Below, piece after piece: positions 1 to 11,535 of a DNA stretch of 64,000 bases. Every line of letters begins with the position of its first letter. Position 1 is the stretch's first letter. Below the pieces are notes generated by a model. It saw only the letters and a list, made by a program, of their open reading frames with translations, did not search any database and had not been told where the DNA came from. The stretch is from positions 186,001-250,000 of the forward strand of contig JAIWND010000007.1 of NCBI GenBank assembly GCA_025330725.1, in the 5' to 3' direction. This DNA comes from Chlamydoabsidia padenii. Taxonomy: Eukaryota > Mucoromycota > Mucoromycetes > Mucorales > Cunninghamellaceae. The position numbers were made by a program, and so were the translations under genes.

Positions 1-407
1 TTTTTGGCACAAGGCGGGTGGGAAGGACGGCTATCTCAGTCTGATCAAATGTCAACGACAGAAATGGTGTAAAGTGAGCTTATTATCATTGTAGATTTGA
101 TAATGACTAAAGTTGAATATATATATATATATCCCAAGTATCCATTTCCACTCCATTCATTTCTTTATGCATGTAACTTGGTCGATCTAGTTTTATCTTT
201 GGCCCCTTGAACGGTCAAAGGTCAATTTACAATTTTTCAAATGCCGCTCAATTCGGGATTTGAATATTTCAAAAGTTTTTCCTCTCTCTTTTTTTTTTTT
301 TTTTTTTTTTCGTTCATTCCCTGCTTCTTCATTCTCCATTCTCATTACTGCCTCGACAGGAACACACTTCTTCTGTTTATACTAACTATTTGAACTTTAG
401 AGGAAAC
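1..407. other. Upstream region of the Ras gene
   Basis: No gene is visible. The stretch holds a short TA repeat near 118-131, the 11-mer promoter motif at 254-264 and a long T run near 290-310 in a pyrimidine-rich leader just before the Ras start codon. Confidence 0.6.
254..264 (+). promoter_or_regulatory. Recurrent 11-mer promoter motif (Ras)
   Basis: Exact CGGGATTTGAA, ending 144 bp before the Ras ATG. It is one of at least 12 exact copies in the window. The regulatory role is inferred from recurrence and position. Confidence 0.55.
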
Positions 408-1407
<1,000 letters not shown>

Positions 1408-2774
1408 TGGAATAGTTATAGTCAATAGTTTTAATAGGTTATAGTTAATAGTACTTCCTCACTCTCCTCCCTCTCTTCGTTTTTACTTTTTTATCCTCTT
1501 CATCTTATTATTGTAGTTTATATCCATCTCTTTCTCTCTCTCTCTCTTTATTAATATCATTCATTAGTATACAATACTATAAAGTTAGTTTATCAGATAC
1601 TACCCACCTTCCCCATCCCTCTGTCTCCTTCACTCGATCACGATCCCATTGCCCGTTTTACCATTCCCCACTTTTGTGTTGTTAATTTTTTTTTTGGCCT
1701 ACACTCCTTTTACTTTTTCTGAATAAATAAAGAACAACGTATCACTTTTTATCTGTCTACCATGATTGCCTCCTCTCGACCTTGTATCTCGATCATCAGA
1801 TCTGGTTTAAAGTTTAAACTCCGGAAGAGATCGACCGTGTTAGACCAACATCTTATTGTTATCATTCTTTTTTTTTTTTTAATTCGTGCGTTGATAAAAC
1901 ATTATTCGTATATAGAGTACATCCTTAGCGCATTCTTAATGTGAGTATATGTGGAATAACCAGTTTGTACACTGCTGGTAATATATGGACTTGAGAAAGG
2001 CATGAAAATCATGATGTTTTTGGCAATGTATGCATTGCAAAGTTAGTTGGTTGCATATTTTCCTTCTCCTCTTCTTCTTTCCTTTATAACCTTCTTTCTA
2101 CTTTTCGGCCGTGGAGAAACCACGCACTGGTTGAACCCTTTTTTTATGGAACTTTTCCCTCCCCGGGATTTGAAAATAGACCAATCAGATTGTAAATTAA
2201 TGCAAATGAAATCGATTTTTGAAAACAATGTTTTTCGATAGATGAAGGAGAATGGACTCACCTTTTTTTACTCTCGTTTTTTAATAAAAAGGAGAAGGGG
2301 TTGATTGTTCAGCTATAAATATTAGAAAACCGGGAAAATGGGGAGAGCGTAAAGAAAATGACAGGAGAATGATTAAGTTTAGGAGGTGTTTATCCCTTTT
2401 CGAAACTCTCTTTTCCGCCTGTTAATGCAATAAGGAGTGCATAATAGCTACCTTTTATATATTGATATCATATTATATGCATAATAGGCCGAGTGTGTGG
2501 TATCTAACTATTTGGCAAGCATTTTTGGGTGCTTGAACCACATATTTCGATTTCCAAGGAGGGGGAGACCGTAAGAGGAAGGTGAACATACTCCCCCTTT
2601 ATCTAATGATATGTGCGCGTCTAGCTTGTTCCAGCACTGATCTACATTTTTACTTTTGTGATACATATATAAAGATGATAATCTTCGTATCGTTTTCTTT
2701 CTTTCTCTTTCTTCCCTTTTTTTTTGAACATCCGACTTTATAACTCTTTTTCTTTTTTTTATCTCATATCTATC
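1408..2774. other. Intergenic region with an orphan motif copy
   Basis: The Ras 3' region (AATAAA near 1724) is followed by AT-rich DNA in which I see no convincing gene. An exact copy of the 11-mer sits at 2164-2174, about 600 bp from the next start codon, so it has no obvious partner gene. Confidence 0.5.
2164..2174 (+). promoter_or_regulatory. Recurrent 11-mer motif, orphan copy
   Basis: Exact CGGGATTTGAA with no coding gene within about 600 bp on either strand. It could serve an unseen non-coding transcript or be a leftover. Confidence 0.35.
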
Positions 2775-3518
2775 ATGCTTACAAAATTCTGGACTGGTAG
2801 TGCTGTCATTGCATTGATGATAACTTCCACTATGGCGACTCCTTCCAAACCAAGCATTACTTATTTGACAAGCGGGGTACATGCGGGTTTTGAAAAAAGA
2901 AATTTCATGCACACCGTTATCATAAAGCGCGAGGACGACGAACAAGATGGTGATAAAGTCGACGAAGGAGATGATGATCCTAATGACTATTCAGAAGGTA
3001 GTGCTGCTAAACGATCTTTTTACCTGGACGAAAAATTCGCTACCCCTGGTTCGGCTGATTTCAGTTCCAGCTCCGGTAGTATCCGCCGGCGAGGCCATGG
3101 CGGAAAACATTCAGGCAAGAACGAAAAAGGATCCCATCGTAATGAACATGAAGCAGAAGAAAAGGGAGAAGGTGAACATGGGGATCATCCTGGTGATGAT
3201 GAGGAAGGTGGTCATGGTCATGGTCGGGAAGCGAAACGAAATTTGAAATCCCGGCGACGACTGCTGGCCAAACGCAACATTGATGGTCTGATCACTAAAA
3301 GTGAATTCTTTGTCGACGGCGTGATTCGTAAGCAAGATAAGATTAATGCCAAGCTCAGTGGCGATGATGGTAAATCGAATGCTAGTAACAGTGGAATTGC
3401 TGGTTTGAATGTGCCTAATGGTCAGAGTGCTGAAGCTGAAAAAGCGATGGGCCGTGCCAAAGCTTTAAGTTCATCCGCTCTATCGGGTAATATCAAAGCA
3501 ATGGAGAACTCCAATTAG
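2775..3518 (+). CDS. Secreted acidic protein with Kex2-type processing sites
   Basis: Single exon, 247 residues; I do not recognise a family. The ATG at 2775 gives a hydrophobic signal-peptide-like N-terminus (MLTKFWTGSAVIALMITS). The same frame is open upstream to 2724, but that start would bury the signal peptide. Four Lys-Arg sites typical of Kex2 cleavage follow: FEKR/NF, IIKR/ED, AAKR/SF and EAKR/NL, and a further LAKR/NI. The middle is Asp/Glu/Gly/His-rich (HGGKHSGKNEKGSHRNEH and similar), which could bind metal or simply be disordered. No transmembrane segment follows the signal, so secretion is expected. It may be a pro-protein that releases peptides or a cell-wall protein. The flanking 11-mer is absent within 500 bp. 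It is probably a lineage-specific gene. Confidence 0.75.
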   Translation: MLTKFWTGSAVIALMITSTMATPSKPSITYLTSGVHAGFEKRNFMHTVIIKREDDEQDGDKVDEGDDDPNDYSEGSAAKRSFYLDEKFATPGSADFSSSSGSIRRRGHGGKHSGKNEKGSHRNEHEAEEKGEGEHGDHPGDDEEGGHGHGREAKRNLKSRRRLLAKRNIDGLITKSEFFVDGVIRKQDKINAKLSGDDGKSNASNSGIAGLNVPNGQSAEAEKAMGRAKALSSSALSGNIKAMENSN

Positions 3519-3647
3519 AATGATGCCAAATTATAGATGATTTTCAACTTTTTAATGTCTTATTAATATATTGTTTAAGTTGATATTTCTTTTTAAACAA
3601 TAAATACCCTCTTTTTTTTTTTCTATTTCAAGTTCCTGTCAAACTAT

Positions 3648-3658
3648 TTCAAATCCCG
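3648..3658 (-). promoter_or_regulatory. Recurrent 11-mer promoter motif (ARC1)
   Basis: Exact TTCAAATCCCG on the + strand, 71 bp before the start codon of the Arc1-like gene and in opposite orientation to the Ras copy. Confidence 0.55.
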
Positions 3659-3728
3659 ATTTGCTTTGAAAAGTCACTCTTTTTTTTTTCAACATCCTTT
3701 TCTTTTTCGTTACCAACTCTCGACAAAT

Positions 3729-5539
3729 ATGGCTGCTTCTTTACGACTAAACGAAAAGTCTTCCAAGGACATTCTCCTTGTCCACAAGTACGCTCGATCC
3801 ACCATCCCTGTTGAAATCTCCAAAGATGTGTATTTGGAAGTAGGTAAACTCACTCTTATTAATTAATGGGCTTCTTACACGTTTATTCTACTTTAAAGGT
3901 CGACAGTAAACGTATTGACGGTGTTGCTACCATTATCAAGTACATTGTATCTCAATCCTTACCTAGCTTATTGGGTGAAGACAAACTAGAACAAACTTTG
4001 GTAATCATAATAGGACTGATGGTGTTGACATTACTACAAATCCATATATTTACTTTTACCCTTGTTTGTCCATTTTAGGTAGAAGACTGGTTGGCTTTTA
4101 TTGTCCTGTCCCTTCGCTCTGCTGCCAAGAAAGACGTCATTGCTAACATGGAAGTAAGTGATGGATCTATGGGCATTTTATTAAAAGGTGCATATGCGGG
4201 CAAACTAACTTGTTTTTTATACTTTTGTGCGTAGGGCAAACTGAATACTCACTTAAACTTTAACACCTTCTTTGTTGCCAACCGTTTGACTATTGTGGAT
4301 GTGGTTATCTTTGGTATTCTTCATGCATACACTGTAAGTACATATAAAGAACTGGATATGGGTGGACATGACTCATCGTCTTCTTTTTTTAAAACAACAA
4401 CAACAGAGAAACATGAAGGTGGCCTCTATGCCTAATGTGATGCGTTGGTTTGATCTTATTCAAGAATTGGTAATCAAGAAGAACAATCTGGTCACTGAAT
4501 TCCCCTTGGTGTCTATCAACCTTGATGATGTTCCTGAACCTGTTGCCCCTGTAAGTGAATAAGATGAGCCGTGTCTTATGCATTTCATCCCTTTAACCTT
4601 ATTCTTTTTTTACACTATTCCCAAACGTAGAAAAAGGACGACAAGAAGGCCGACAAGAAGGATACTAAAAAGGACGACAAGAAGGCCGACAAGAAGGATA
4701 CTAAAAAGGACGACAAGAAGGCCGACAAGAAGGATACTAAAAAGGACGACAAGAAGGCCGATAAGAAGGATGCTAAAAAGGACGACAAGAAGACTGCTAC
4801 TGATGGTGGTCCCAAAGATGGCAAGAAAAAGGAAAAGAAGGAAAAGAAACCTGCTGGTAAGTAAAACAAGGAAGAGGGGGGCAGTAGTTTACTCACGGTA
4901 CTTTGTAACTTGTTTTTTGTTCTGTTTTGATTTATATAGCCGCCCCCGTCGAAAGCGATCAACCAGTTGTGTCACGTTTGGATATCCGTGTAGGTTACAT
5001 TCGCTCTTGCAAGAAGCATGAAGGTGCCGACTCTCTTTATGTTGAAGAGATCGATCTCGGAGACGGTGAAGGTGAATACCGTACTATCGTATCAGGTCTT
5101 GTCAAATGGTATCCTCTGGAAGAAATGCAGGTAATAAAAGAAAGGGAAAGTAAATACCTATGTCACTAAATCATTCTTATTCTAGAATCGATGGGTGATC
5201 TGTTTGACCAACTTGAAGCCTGCTAGTATGCGTGGTATCAAATCTCATGGTATGGTGTTGTGTGCCTCTGCCCCTGATGGATCCAAGGTGGAATTACTCT
5301 CTCCTGTCGATACAAGCAAAGTCAAACCTGGGGATCGTGTTTACTTTGAAGGAATGGAAGGTGAACCCGAAAAGGTGTTGAACCCCAAAAAGAAATACTG
5401 GGAAACCGCACAACCTGACTTTAAGACAAATGATGACAAGTTGGCCTTTTTCCAAGACAAGCCCTTCCTTATCAAGACTGCCTCTGGTGAACAAGTCAAG
5501 TGTCAAGTTGCTACTGTCCAAGGTGGTGGTATCAAATAA
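3729..5539 (+). CDS. ARC1: Arc1/AIMP1-like tRNA-binding cofactor
   Basis: Cytosolic cofactor that binds tRNA and tethers aminoacyl-tRNA synthetases. Eight exons (3729-3839, 3899-4000, 4079-4153, 4235-4333, 4407-4550, 4631-4856, 4940-5130, 5186-5539) encode 433 residues. The N-terminal ~175 residues look GST-C-like, as in Arc1, where this domain docks the synthetases. A Lys/Asp linker follows, made of a 12-residue unit [12 protein letters not shown] repeated four times with a partial fifth copy. The C-terminal ~170 residues form an EMAP-II/OB-fold tRNA-binding domain ([51 protein letters not shown]). The ATG at 3729 starts the GST-like region. The domain order is that of yeast Arc1 rather than of a free-standing EMAP-II domain. 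Confidence 0.93.
4631..4795 (+). repeat. 36-bp tandem repeat encoding a Lys/Asp linker
   Basis: Four copies of a 36-bp unit (12 codons, [12 protein letters not shown]) plus a partial fifth, all within exon 6 of the Arc1-like gene. The first three copies appear identical at DNA level; the fourth differs at two bases (GAC to GAT, ACT to GCT). Near-identity suggests recent expansion and possible length variation between strains. Confidence 0.9.
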
Positions 5540-6120
5540 ATGCTCCCTCCCCCTCTTATCATTCTAGTTTGTAGTTTTTTTTTTTTTTTTTTTTTTAATT
5601 GTGATATAGTAGTTAACTGTATTTTACTGTCATGATGTATGCATAGATTCTTATATAGTTTATTGGTGTTGTCTGATTATCATTCTTTGGGTAATAAAAA
5701 AGCTGTGGTGATTTACAAAAATGGGTTTAATCATGGGAATTCTTCTTCTCACGCTTAATAATGGTGGGGTAAAAAGAAACGACTCTTAATTCTTTTTTTG
5801 AGTACTTGTACCTACTCAATCTTTTTTATAAGAATGACACTATTCTTTAATATTCATTTATTATAAGCAATGTCTTGTCGAATGATGTCGTTTTATTCAT
5901 CATTCAATTAAGCATAATCCAAACACCGATGTCAGTTGGTATGATAATGCTGCAAGTCCATTGGCCCAGTAACTCGAGATGCATGTGTAACCACCAGTGT
6001 CACTGTCGGGAATTGAAATCTAGCTTTTTATTTTTGCCAATCTCTCGTCACCCGCTCTTCCTTTCTTTCTCTCTTTCAACCATTCTTCTCAACACATTTA
6101 CTTGTCAACGTCTTCTTCTT
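5540..6120. other. Intergenic region before the PAS gene
   Basis: A T run near 5575 and AATAAA-like signals end the Arc1 transcript. A motif variant CGGGAATTGAA lies at 6007-6017, about 100 bp before the chosen start of the PAS gene. The open frame through 5875-6120 is read as a pyrimidine-rich leader, not protein. Confidence 0.45.
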
Positions 6121-6841
6121 ATGCCTCATACTTTTAACACATGTCCTCTTAGGTGCTTCTCTCTTTTTATAGTGGATTCGTTGACCCATAAAATTGTCTT
6201 GGCCACCAAAGAAATATGCACCTTGTTGGGTTATCTTCCTTCTCAACTCATTGGCCAGAATCTGACGGTATTAAATTTGCAACACTTGGACGACCACCAT
6301 TGTGTCTTTCGACATGAATCTTCACATAGTAGAGTGGCTTTTAAAGTATGCACTCATCATGAACCAACGCTGGGGCTTGATTATTGGTGCCTACACGCGG
6401 TGTCTCCACAATGGAATAGCAATACCGGACTCTATCACAACAATATGGACATGCCTTCTCATATGAACATACTACGACTGGATTCTCGTGGTATTATCAA
6501 TTACTGTTTAGGAAATGATGATTATCTCCCTATGGTTGGCCGATCTCTCCCGTCATTGATTCATATGGACGATCGACAACGACTAGTGGATGGATTGAAC
6601 GAACAACGACAAACAACTTTTCAGGTACTATTTTTACGCCTCTTGACCAACGACGACACAACTGCAAAGCACCACGATAAAAATTATGCAGGTGTAACGT
6701 ATCATTGGATATGTCTTACTATGTTAACTGTACCAAAACGGCGATCTTATGGTGGTGTTCATTATGATGATATTATGTCAAGGCAACAATTGGTGATCAT
6801 TCGACCAGCAACACACCCTAGCACACCATCCACTTTTATCA

Positions 6842-6874
<33 letters not shown>

Positions 6875-7392
6875 CTTTTATGATTTGGTCATTCAGGGGA
6901 CTTCAAGCGATGCGTATTATGTTTGGATTTTGTCTCGGATTAGCTCTGGAGGCATGGTTTACGACTTGGGGTACCATCTATCAAGGGCAACGCTACTTGG
7001 TCGAATTCTTGGCCCATCTTCTGATTAGTGTATTGGACTTTTTGGCCGACTGTATTGATCCTGCTCCACCTTTGACATCTTCAGTGCGCGTTGTTTTGGG
7101 TCATGAAGAATTACAGAAGCAACAACAACAGAACAGCCATAATAATGAACATATTACATTGATTACAGAGGTCCCTTGGCTTCGACCACGACACCGCAAA
7201 AGATGGGCAACTGCTGTGCGGACCTTACGAAAACGTGTCCAGTCAAATACCATGGCGAGAAAATCACTAGGTGTCCTCGAAACAATAGGTGTGGTACAAT
7301 CGTCGAATATGTTTGATTACTTGGAAAAGGTGACCAGTGATCGCAACCAAACTTCGATCCATCATCCTCCAATCAAAAACAAGCTTTGCTGA
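6121..7392 (+). CDS. PAS-domain protein, membrane-associated candidate
   Basis: Single exon, 423 residues from the ATG at 6121; the frame is open further upstream but reads as low-complexity leader. Two PAS-like segments can be seen: residues ~12-65 (VDSLTHKIVLATKEICTLLG, SQLIGQNL, then HLDDHH), and ~115-165 (ILRLDSRGIINYCLGND, MVGRSLPSLIHMDDR). A serine run near residues 242-252 is followed by a hydrophobic helix region (IMFGFCLGLALEAWF and LAHLLISVLDFLADC) that may contact membranes. The C-terminus is basic (RPRHRKRWATAVRTLRKR). PAS domains sense light, redox or ligands or mediate dimerisation. No LOV cysteine motif, kinase or zinc finger is visible, so it is not a complete white-collar protein. 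Function is unknown. Confidence 0.72.
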
Positions 7393-7667
7393 TCTTTTTT
7401 ATAAAAACCATTGATACCCTTTACATAAAATAAACTGCCTATTATTTGACCCTATAATATTGTATTTGCTGTGTTAATTGTTGTTGATGGGTTACCGGGG
7501 CGGGGGGGGGTTATGATGATCAAATTTGTTGGCAAATCATCAGTCTTTTTTTTTTTTTTACTCACATGTCTGTCGGGGTTATATGTCCTGTCTTTTTTTC
7601 CTTCTCTCTCTTCTTCCACTCTTTCTTCATTTCTTTATATCCTTTTTTTACACCATCAAATTGAAAC

Positions 7668-8894
7668 ATGCCGGACCTGACTGAACAACAAAAACTAGAA
7701 AGGCGCCGACTTAAACGACAACAACGTATTCTACAATCAGCCGGGGACCGTTTGGAACGAATTACAGGAACTGCCTTCCGTAAGTAACAGAACGCGGATG
7801 GGTTGCATGTAATGTAGTATATTGTTGTCTATATTGACCATTCCTTTTTTTTATTTTTTGTAATACTTTGTTTTAAATGCTTAGCCGATCGTATTTCACC
7901 TTGTCCTTCACCATCAACATCTTCGTCTTCTCTTAGACCAGCCAGCGTCTCTTCACTCAGTATCAGCACTAATAATCGAACTCTACGCTCTGTCTCTTCA
8001 GCATCCTCCCTTCACCAACAAAACACCATGAACGACAATGACGAAATGACTGTTGCTGAACATTTCCCAGCATCGAATGACCCTCGCCGACGCACGTATG
8101 ATACTTACAGCAAACCTGTCTTGGAAGATATCAAATCAGTCTCGACCATACCACCTATTCTCTTGGAACCATCAACGGACGATATAGTGGAACCATCAGG
8201 TTTGCGAAATCGATTATCATCAACCAAAAGCAGCACAACGCCATCACCGATTCCTCAATTCTCACCTTTAAAACAACGGCCGTTATCATTGATGAATACA
8301 CTTTTAATGCGGAAACTCTATCGCCAGCAACATCATCACAGTTTGGATCCAACACTTAAATATTGGAATTTCCTTCATTTTATATCTATGATCTGGTTAA
8401 CTCTTTGTGGGTTGTATACGGAATGGAAACATGCTGGTAATTTGGATTGTTTTGCCAGGCTGTTACATGATCAAAATCCACCTGTCACTCAATTTGTAAG
8501 TATATCTAGATCCCTGTATATCACATTACTAACCAATCACTTTTTTTTTAAAAAAAACAACAACTTACATAGCCTCTTTTTAGAAACTTTATCATGTTGG
8601 AACTACTGTTATTTGGTGCTTTTACTCTTTATCACCCTCAGGTAATAATTGACAACAATTGACCCTATCACCCTTCTCACACCATCTCTCTCTTTTTTTT
8701 TTCCCCTTAACTAGGATCAATACCCCTTGCCTGATGACGACTTTACTTTGGTGGCCTCTCAATTACCATCTCCATTAGATTATTATATAACTTCTGTCCT
8801 TAGTTATAGACGCAATTTGTTTTGTTTGATACAGGACTTGTCCATTATTGTGTTTATCATTGGATTTGCTCAAGTCCTATCAAAAATATGTTGA
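7668..8894 (+). CDS. GET2: Get2/CAML-like ER receptor for tail-anchored proteins
   Basis: ER membrane subunit of the Get1/Get2 receptor that accepts tail-anchored proteins from Get3. Four exons (7668-7779, 7885-8495, 8573-8641, 8715-8894) encode 323 residues. The N-terminus carries the family signature: a basic helix ERRRLKRQQRIL followed by AGDRLERITGTAF, the Get3-capturing motif. A long Ser/Thr-rich linker follows. Three hydrophobic segments close the protein: WNFLHFISMIWLTLCGLY, FIMLELLLFGAFTLY and DLSIIVFIIGFAQVL. Fungal Get2 has this layout and about this length. Exon 3 is only 69 nt. The start sits right after a T-rich leader; no exact 11-mer is seen upstream. Assignment rests on the N-terminal motif plus topology. 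Confidence 0.85.
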
Positions 8895-9065
8895 TTACTT
8901 ATTACACCATCTTTTTACTGCCACTACTCCATTTATACAACAATAACTCAAAATGCATGAATAAAAATAAAAAAACTTGTTTATCCTAAAGTGTAATCTA
9001 CTCGACTATTTTGCAAATATCATTTTATTTATTTAAGTTTCTCAATCCTATCCGCGGTTATTATA

Positions 9066-9245
9066 CAAGTGCGTCTTTTGTCTTCTTTGGATCTTCCTTT
9101 GAGTCAAAATCTACTTGATCATATTTTCAATCCCGACTTCCTAATTGGGATTTCTTTTTGCATAATCTCTTTTTAACAAGAACATACAAAATGTTGAATC
9201 TTATCCAAAAGATTCTAATGCTCATTACTCTTATTACATACAAGA
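9066..9245 (+). repeat. Diverged repeat, copy A
   Basis: Resembles copy B about 590 bp downstream. Both start with an ACAAGTG block, contain a CAATCCCGAC/CAAATTCCGAC block, then a strongly similar core beginning TTGAATCTTA and ending in CTCAT(C)TACTCTT(A/G)TT. Similarity is by eye, roughly three quarters over the core. It could be a fragment of a mobile element. Neither copy holds a coding frame. Confidence 0.5.
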
Positions 9246-9324
9246 CATACTATCTAAAGCTAAAATACTTCAACATCTACTAGATTTAGCCGTATCAGCC
9301 GTATTAATGCATTGTCCTAAAGAT

Positions 9325-9358
<34 letters not shown>
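9325..9358 (+). repeat. Poly(A) tract between the repeat copies
   Basis: An uninterrupted run of about 34 A residues. With the flanking repeat copies it could be the tail of a retroposed element, though A runs are common throughout this window. Confidence 0.7.
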
Positions 9359-9361
<3 letters not shown>

Positions 9362-9654
9362 GAATGAGGTCCTTGACCTTCCTTAGATTCTGATCCTCAG
9401 ATCTTAACTTTTAATCGGTGGATGAAAATCTAACCCTCGCCAATATCTAGTTCATGGCATTCTGACCAAAATCTAGTTTTTGGTTATCTTTTATATACTA
9501 TATCTACCTTTTGGTTATCCTTACCCCTGAATTCACAACTAGTATAAATATCACATCTTTTCAATTGAATCCATTTCTCTTTTAATCAAAAACTATCTTT
9601 ACAAATCAAAAAAGTCTTTATTACAAGTTACCTATATTATTATCAAGTTACTTA

Positions 9655-9840
9655 ACAAGTGTAACTTTTGTCTTTACTGCTCTTACTTTGGAACAAGGGC
9701 CTCTTTTTGTTTTGTTTTCAAATTCCGACTGGCCTCGGTCGATCTTTTTTTTTTTCCAAATACATCTTAAAGGTTGAATCTTACCAAAAAGATTCTGGTG
9801 CTCACTACTCTTGTTGCCATAACACATTCCAGTTATAGCC
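9655..9840 (+). repeat. Diverged repeat, copy B, beside the tRNA
   Basis: Second copy of the element described at 9066. It ends about 55 bp from the tRNA-Val gene, and the DNA between the copies (9360-9650) has a TATAAATA-like box and AT-rich sequence resembling a long terminal repeat promoter. I cannot identify element ends or target duplications by eye. Confidence 0.5.
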
Positions 9841-9895
9841 GCAACAAAAGAAACCCCATTTCCAACTCCGCTTAAAGGGATTTGAAAAGAAAAAA

Positions 9896-9969
9896 TGTCT
9901 TCGTGCGGATTCGAACCGCAGACCGTCTGTGTGTTAGACAGACGTGATAACCAACTACACCACGAAGAC
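9896..9969 (-). tRNA. tRNA-Val (anticodon AAC)
   Basis: The minus strand folds as a 74-nt tRNA without intron: acceptor stem GTCTTCG pairs with CGAAGAC plus discriminator A; D-arm GTGTAGTTGGTTATCAC; anticodon stem TCTGT/ACAGA with loop CTAACAC, anticodon AAC at 9933-9935; T-arm GCGGTTCGAATCCGC. The A box and B box (GGTTCGAATCC) for RNA polymerase III are internal. CCA is not encoded, as usual in eukaryotes. The downstream DNA on the minus strand has a short T-rich terminator. Confidence 0.95.
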
Positions 9970-10209
9970 ATCCGATGAAAATTAAACTGCTATGTATTAT
10001 ATAAAGCATCAAGTCGGGAGTTTAAAATGTCACGTGAAGTATATTTGATTGGACAATTATTCTATCTCAGTGGAATGGAAGTGAGGTTACTACTGAACAT
10101 CTTTTCCTTTGCTTTTTTTCTCTTCTCCTCTTTCATTCTTTTATTCTCAAATAGCTTTATTTTTATCCCATTGCACATATTAGCCTGTTGAATTGCTCCA
10201 AATCGTCCA

Positions 10210-11275
10210 ATGAACAACCATATTCCAACAAACCAGCCACCGACTCGACGATTATCAGAATCCCAACGAAAGTCCAGTCGACAATTAGAAGGATTTGCCT
10301 CAACAAACATGATTGCACCAATACAAAGTTTAAGTAAACCTGATTTGCTGGACCTACGTGCTAAAACGCAGTCTACACTCAACAACTCGTAAGTAAAAGA
10401 AACTAATTTGGAAAAACACTAATTCGGCTTCTCTCTTACTTTTTTTTTTTTTTTTTTTTTTTTCTCTTTTTGGGATTACAGAACTATAGTAACTACTCTA
10501 CCTGATAAAGGATCAAGACTCAAGGAAAAACTCAAAATGATTGACACTTTATTGAATGCCTGCAACGATACTCCTGAAACGGTGATCGAAGAAGTCTCCA
10601 AGCTCTCACTAGAAAACAGCAACAAGCCCAATATCCGCAAAAAGTCCGTGGCGGATGCCAATTTGGAAGCTTCTCGTGTCAATCTATCCAGTAATCTACT
10701 ACAAGCACATGCCATCCAAACTCCCTCTATTGACAAGACAACAAGTGCTGGTGGTAATAATACTTTCAAGGACGAAAGACAACAGGTAATAGGAAGGAAA
10801 AAAAAAAAAAAAAAAGAACTATAGTGTTATTCACCCAATTTTTTATGTGTAGGCAAAAGTAAGGATGATCAGTCTGGATGAATCTGTTCGATTACAGGAT
10901 AATCAACGGGATCGTATCAAGGAAGAAGGATTCAACAAACAACTACGAAACCTCAAATCCAATACTGGTCATGCAGATGATCTTTGGTAAATATTAAAAA
11001 TAGGCATGGGATTATGTGAAACTAACCTCTTTATATGAATATTTAGCGCAACATTAAGTCGAATGCAACTTGGTAACGACAACAACAATAACAATGACGG
11101 ACGAAGCGATGATGATGATGATGATGACGACGACGACGGTATTGACGAAGATGACGATGACGATGATGACAGCGATTACATTTACGACAGTGCTTATGAA
11201 GAAGATGAAGGATCTATTCCAGACGATGGCTATGGACAAGATGACTATTATGGTACCCAAAATCAACAGCGATAG
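10210..11275 (+). CDS. Gdown1/GRINL1A-like RNA polymerase II-associated protein
   Basis: Four exons (10210-10388, 10482-10785, 10853-10986, 11047-11275) encode 281 residues. I call it Gdown1-like because two separated blocks resemble metazoan POLR2M: a helix LLDLRAKTQSTLNNS leading into TLPDKGSRLKEKL (animals have a similar LR...LLRN...LPDKGKKI stretch), and MISLDESVRLQDNQRDRIKE (animals: LSIEESLALQKQQ). The C-terminus is extremely acidic (a run of ten Asp, then EDDDDDDDSDY), as in the animal protein's acidic tail. Gdown1 binds Pol II and blocks TFIIF access, stabilising paused polymerase. The match is by memory of motifs, not alignment. It is convergent with the ZCCHC9-like gene. Confidence 0.6.
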
Positions 11276-11535
11276 TTTGATTTAGTATAGAACCCCGACT
11301 CTCATTTTATATCATCCCCTCCGTTTATAATGCATGAATTCATTTCTGTAGCATAGATCCCATCCCCTTCTCTTTTAATAAACATAAAAATATATTAGTA
11401 ACACATCACAATTGTAATAAAAACAGCAAACAAATAATTGAACTTTGTGTATTCTTTATTGATTACAAGATATATAAAATAATGCCTATGGCTATAAATA
11501 CAACCAACTCTACTATGACTAAACCAAATAGGATT

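Noticed and set aside
3243..3253. One-mismatch 11-mer inside the secreted-protein gene
   Set aside because: Falls in coding sequence far from any start; probably chance, listed only in the motif count.
4615..4962. Minus-strand frame opposite the Arc1 repeat
   Set aside because: Low-complexity Ser/Phe shadow of the Lys/Asp repeat.
5875..6120. N-terminal extension of the PAS protein
   Set aside because: The frame is open but reads as pyrimidine-rich leader and contains the motif variant; the ATG at 6121 begins the PAS-like region.
11054..11285. Met/Thr- or Ile/Val-rich frames near 11.1 kb
   Set aside because: Alternative frames of the GAT/GAC repeat that encodes the acidic tail of the Gdown1-like protein.
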